A DNA stretch of 15,992 nucleotides, from positions 1-15,992 of the forward strand of contig JAJZVM010000089.1 of assembly GCA_021845645.1 (NCBI GenBank). Direction: 5' to 3'. A program made the position numbers and the translations under genes. This DNA comes from Bacillota bacterium. Its GTDB lineage: Bacteria; Bacillota_E; JAJZYS01; JAJYTV01. Of this stretch, positions 13,703 to 15,992 are shown piece by piece. Numbering within the stretch: the first letter of the stretch is position 1; every line of letters starts with the position of its first letter. Below the pieces are notes generated by a model. The model was not told where the DNA came from, did no database searches, and was given only the letters and a program-made list of their open reading frames with translations.

Positions 13703-14779
13703 ATGGCGGAGGAGCTCCTCGTCACGGCGGGGGCAGGGCAGACGCGGCAGGTGGTCGTGGGCTCGTTTGCGCGCTTCGGCGCCGCGGCGCCGGTCGTGAT
13801 CGCGGGGCCCTGCTCGGTGGAGTCGGAGCGGCAGATCCATCAGACGGCGGAGGCGGTGGCGGCGGCGGGCGGACACATGCTGCGGGGCGGCGCCTTCAAG
13901 CCCCGCACGTCACCCTACGCCTTCCAGGGGCTCGGGGCCGAGGGGCTTTCGTACCTGCGGTCCGCCGGCAGGGCCGTGGGGCTCCCCGTGGTCACCGAGG
14001 TGCTGGACGCGCAGGACGTCGCGCTCGTCGCCGAACACGCGGACATGCTGCAGATCGGCGCGCGCAGCATGCAGAACTTCACCCTGTTGCGCGCGGCCGG
14101 GCGAAGCGGCCGCCCGGTCCTGCTGAAGCGCGCGGCCGGCGCGACCGTCGACGAGTGGATCCACGCGGCCGAATACATCCTGGCCGAAGGCAACGACCAG
14201 GTCGTGCTTTGCGAGCGGGGCATCCGCAGCTTCGAGCCGTGCACCCGCGCAACGCTGGACCTTGCTGGCGCGGCCGCCGCGCGCCAGCGCACCTCCTTGC
14301 CGGTGATCGCGGACCCCTCCCATGCCACGGGGCGCCGCGATCTCGTCGCGCCGATGGCCCGCGCCGCCATCGGGGCCGGACTCGACGGCGTCATCGTCGA
14401 GGTGCACCCGGATCCCGACCGCTCAGTGAGCGACGCCGCCCAGACCATTTCCACCGAGGACTTCGCGCGGCTGATGTTGAGTCTGCACCTGCCGCCCCGC
14501 AGTGCGGATCTCATCCAACTGCGCGACGCCGTGGACTCCCTCGACGAAGCGATCTTCGGACTGATCTCGCAGCGCATGGCGCTCTCATCCCGTATTGGCG
14601 ACTTGAAGCGCAGGCACGGCATGCCCGTGCACCAGCCCGCACGCGAAGAGGACATTCTGCGCCGCCTGGCCGGGCGCGGGCAGGATCACCTGACGCCCGC
14701 CGCCGTGACCGCCATCTGGACCGCGATCCTGGCCGCATCCAGGACGCGGCAGGGGCACGCGGCTCAGGAGTCGAGGTGA
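13703..14779 (+). CDS. aroF: DAHP synthase with C-terminal chorismate mutase
   Basis: A 358-residue bifunctional enzyme. Residues about 15-262 are a type I-beta DAHP synthase, which condenses phosphoenolpyruvate and erythrose 4-phosphate at the entry to the shikimate pathway. Seen are AGPCSVES (34-41, metal Cys37), [18 protein letters not shown] (61-78), QIGARSMQN (117-125), LLKR (140-143), [10 protein letters not shown] (203-212, His207) and [13 protein letters not shown] (232-244). Residues 268-350 are an AroQ chorismate mutase ([20 protein letters not shown], then IGDLKRR). Bacillus-type fusions carry the mutase at the N-terminus; here it is C-terminal. There is no N-terminal ferredoxin-like regulatory domain, so the mutase may be the allosteric part. 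The ATG has AAGGGAGG 9 bases upstream. The symbol is by convention. Confidence 0.94.
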   Translation: MAEELLVTAGAGQTRQVVVGSFARFGAAAPVVIAGPCSVESERQIHQTAEAVAAAGGHMLRGGAFKPRTSPYAFQGLGAEGLSYLRSAGRAVGLPVVTEVLDAQDVALVAEHADMLQIGARSMQNFTLLRAAGRSGRPVLLKRAAGATVDEWIHAAEYILAEGNDQVVLCERGIRSFEPCTRATLDLAGAAAARQRTSLPVIADPSHATGRRDLVAPMARAAIGAGLDGVIVEVHPDPDRSVSDAAQTISTEDFARLMLSLHLPPRSADLIQLRDAVDSLDEAIFGLISQRMALSSRIGDLKRRHGMPVHQPAREEDILRRLAGRGQDHLTPAAVTAIWTAILAASRTRQGHAAQESR

Positions 14780-15594
14780 CGTCTCCCGCCCGCGTGGCGA
14801 TCCAGGGCGAACGTGGCGCCTATAGCGAGCAGGCGGCGCTCAAGCTCTACGGGCCCGAAGCGCACATCGTCCCCTGCCGGACCCTCCAGGACGTTTTCGC
14901 GGCCCTGACGACCGGCGAGGCGGACGCCGCGGCCGTCCCCGTGGAAAACTCCCGGGCCGGCACGATCGTCGAAACGTACGATCTTCTCCTGGCCCACCGC
15001 TTTGCGGTGACGGGCGAGTACCGTCTGCGCGTCCGCCATTGTCTTCTTGGCCTTCAAGGTTGCCACCTCGACGGGATCCGCAGGGCCTTCTCCCACCCGC
15101 AGGCGCTCGCCCAGTGCCGGACCTTCCTGGACCGTCACGCCATAGCGGCCGAGAGCGCCTACGACACGGCCGGCAGCGCGCAGAACGTTGCGCGCCTTGG
15201 CGACCCCCGCGTCGCCGCCATCGCCTCGCGGCGAGCGGCGGAGCTCTTCGGCCTCGCCGTTCTGGCGGAGGGCATCGAAGATCGCGACGACAACGTGACG
15301 CGCTTTCTCGCCATCGGCCTCCCGCCCACCCTGGCCCAGGGCCCGGGAAGATCCCTCGTGGCGTTCACCGTGCCGAACGAGCCAGGCTCGCTCCACCGTT
15401 GCCTCGAGCCCTTTGCGCGGCACGGCTGCAACCTCTCCAAGCTCGAGTCGCGTCCGGACCAGGAAAGCCCGTTCGCGTACGTCTTCTATCTCGACGTCGA
15501 TCGCCACGCGGAAGACCCCGAGCTGGCGGACGCCCTCGCGGAACTCTCCGCCGTGGCGAGCTCCGTCCGCATCCTAGGCAGTTTCGGGTGCTAG
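14776..15594 (+). CDS. pheA: Prephenate dehydratase
   Basis: PheA turns prephenate into phenylpyruvate, the last step before transamination to phenylalanine. The 272-residue protein has the PDT catalytic domain with [11 protein letters not shown] (11-21), [11 protein letters not shown] (54-64) and the catalytic NVTRF (173-177). A C-terminal ACT regulatory domain follows, with NEPGSLHR (201-208) and ESRP (224-227), the site where phenylalanine binds and inhibits. It starts at GTG overlapping the aroF stop by 4 bases (GTGA), with AGGAG 5 bases upstream, so translation is coupled. It lacks the N-terminal chorismate mutase of the enteric PheA because that activity is on the upstream protein. Confidence 0.96.
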   Translation: MTSPARVAIQGERGAYSEQAALKLYGPEAHIVPCRTLQDVFAALTTGEADAAAVPVENSRAGTIVETYDLLLAHRFAVTGEYRLRVRHCLLGLQGCHLDGIRRAFSHPQALAQCRTFLDRHAIAAESAYDTAGSAQNVARLGDPRVAAIASRRAAELFGLAVLAEGIEDRDDNVTRFLAIGLPPTLAQGPGRSLVAFTVPNEPGSLHRCLEPFARHGCNLSKLESRPDQESPFAYVFYLDVDRHAEDPELADALAELSAVASSVRILGSFGC

Positions 15595-15605
15595 GCCGCC
15601 CCGCC

Positions 15606-15634
15606 TTGCCAAATTGCTACCCGCACGGTATATT
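15606..15634 (+). promoter_or_regulatory. Promoter of the RRM protein gene
   Basis: TTGCCA (15606-15611) and TATATT (15629-15634) are separated by 17 bases, a strong match. The start is expected near 15641, giving a leader of about 95 bases before the GTG at 15736. No terminator separates it from pheA, so some read-through is possible. Confidence 0.8.
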
Positions 15635-15640
15635 GAACCT

Positions 15641-15735
15641 GTCGCTTTAGGAGTTGGTATGGATCCACGGCCGTACACGATGCCATGTCTCCGTGCACTT
15701 CCTGGCGAATACGGTTTCGAAAGGAGTGCAGAGAC
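15641..15735 (+). other. Leader of the RRM gene with an overlapping upstream start
   Basis: The leader contains an ATG at 15659 with TAGGAG (15648-15653) at 5 bases, a better start signal than the GTG of the main gene. The frame it opens runs to 15925, 88 codons, out of frame with the RRM gene and overlapping most of it. Its peptide (MDPRPYTMPCLRALPG...) is not recognised and the overlapping part looks like a frame shadow. It may act as a decoy or regulatory start rather than encode a protein. Confidence 0.35.
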
Positions 15736-15992
15736 GTGCAGAAGACGATCTACGTCGGCAACCTGCCCTGGTCCGTCACCAGTGAGGACCTGCAGCAGGC
15801 GGTGTCACAGTATGCCGAAGTCCTGGCAGCGCGCATCGCGACTGACCGGGAGACCGGCCGTTCGCGTGGGTTCGGCTTCGTGGAGGTTCCCGCCGACAAG
15901 GCGGAAGCCGTCATCGAGGCGCTGAACGGCGCAGACTGGCAGGGTCGGCAGCTTACCGTGAACGAGGCGCGCCCCCGCGAGGAGCGCCCCCG
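15736..15992 (+). CDS. RRM-type RNA-binding protein, N-terminal part
   Basis: The first 85 codons of a gene that runs off the right edge. They make almost one RNA recognition motif: RNP2 IYVGNL (5-10) and RNP1 RGFGFVEV (44-51), followed by the usual helix and final strand (QLTVNEARP), then the start of an Arg/Glu/Pro-rich tail. Small single-RRM proteins of this type occur in cyanobacteria and several other bacterial phyla and bind single-stranded RNA, often with cold-related expression. The GTG start is chosen because AAAGGAG (15720-15726) lies 9 bases upstream and the fold begins at once. A perfect promoter precedes the leader. Confidence 0.92.
   Translation, partial: MQKTIYVGNLPWSVTSEDLQQAVSQYAEVLAARIATDRETGRSRGFGFVEVPADKAEAVIEALNGADWQGRQLTVNEARPREERP

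Noticed and set aside
13564..14775. N-terminal extension of pheA by 404 codons
   Set aside because: This part is out of frame over the DAHP synthase and reads through the T-box; pheA starts at the GTG at 14776 with its own ribosome site.

Overview
The window looks like a chromosomal segment of a GC-rich, Gram-positive-type bacterium, most likely a high-GC member of the Bacillota. The main reason is the presence of two transcription-attenuating T-box leaders, one for a proline tRNA ahead of proS and one for a phenylalanine tRNA ahead of an aroF-pheA operon. Strong GGAGG-type ribosome sites, GTG/TTG starts, extended -10 promoters, a lipoprotein signal and a sulfocyanin-like protein fit this. 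The lineage is an inference; no rRNA or other phylogenetic marker was read.

Layout. The left edge (1-117, minus) holds the start of a NarL/LuxR-type response regulator, preceded by about 550 bases without a convincing gene (118-670). A three-gene minus-strand operon follows (read 2912 to 671): a CcdA-like membrane protein that has no cysteine at all, a membrane-anchored TlpA/ResA-like thioredoxin with an intact WCPPC site, and an uncharacterised two-domain protein. Divergent to it is an MFS transporter (2947-4227), which ends tail-to-tail with a double-hotdog thioesterase (4224-5072, minus). A sulfocyanin-like lipoprotein that seems to have lost both copper-binding histidines lies at 5222-5818.

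The middle is biosynthetic: a Rossmann/DUF2520 oxidoreductase, panB and panC form a tight plus-strand operon for pantothenate. It ends against proS (minus), which has a complete T-box leader, terminator and promoter. An unrecognised 240-residue protein (10604-11326) and a convergent ABC-F ATPase (11316-13181, minus) follow.

The right end is a phenylalanine operon. A promoter and a T-box with a UUC specifier control a DAHP synthase with a C-terminal chorismate mutase, followed by prephenate dehydratase. Together these make the entry step of the shikimate route and the two committed steps to phenylpyruvate, all gated by charging of tRNA-Phe. The window closes with a promoter, an unusual leader and the first 85 codons of an RRM RNA-binding protein.

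There is no CRISPR array, insertion sequence, tRNA or rRNA that I can support. The most unusual items are the two neighbouring redox-type proteins that lack their defining cofactor or catalytic residues, and the uncharacterised fusion protein sharing an operon with TlpA.
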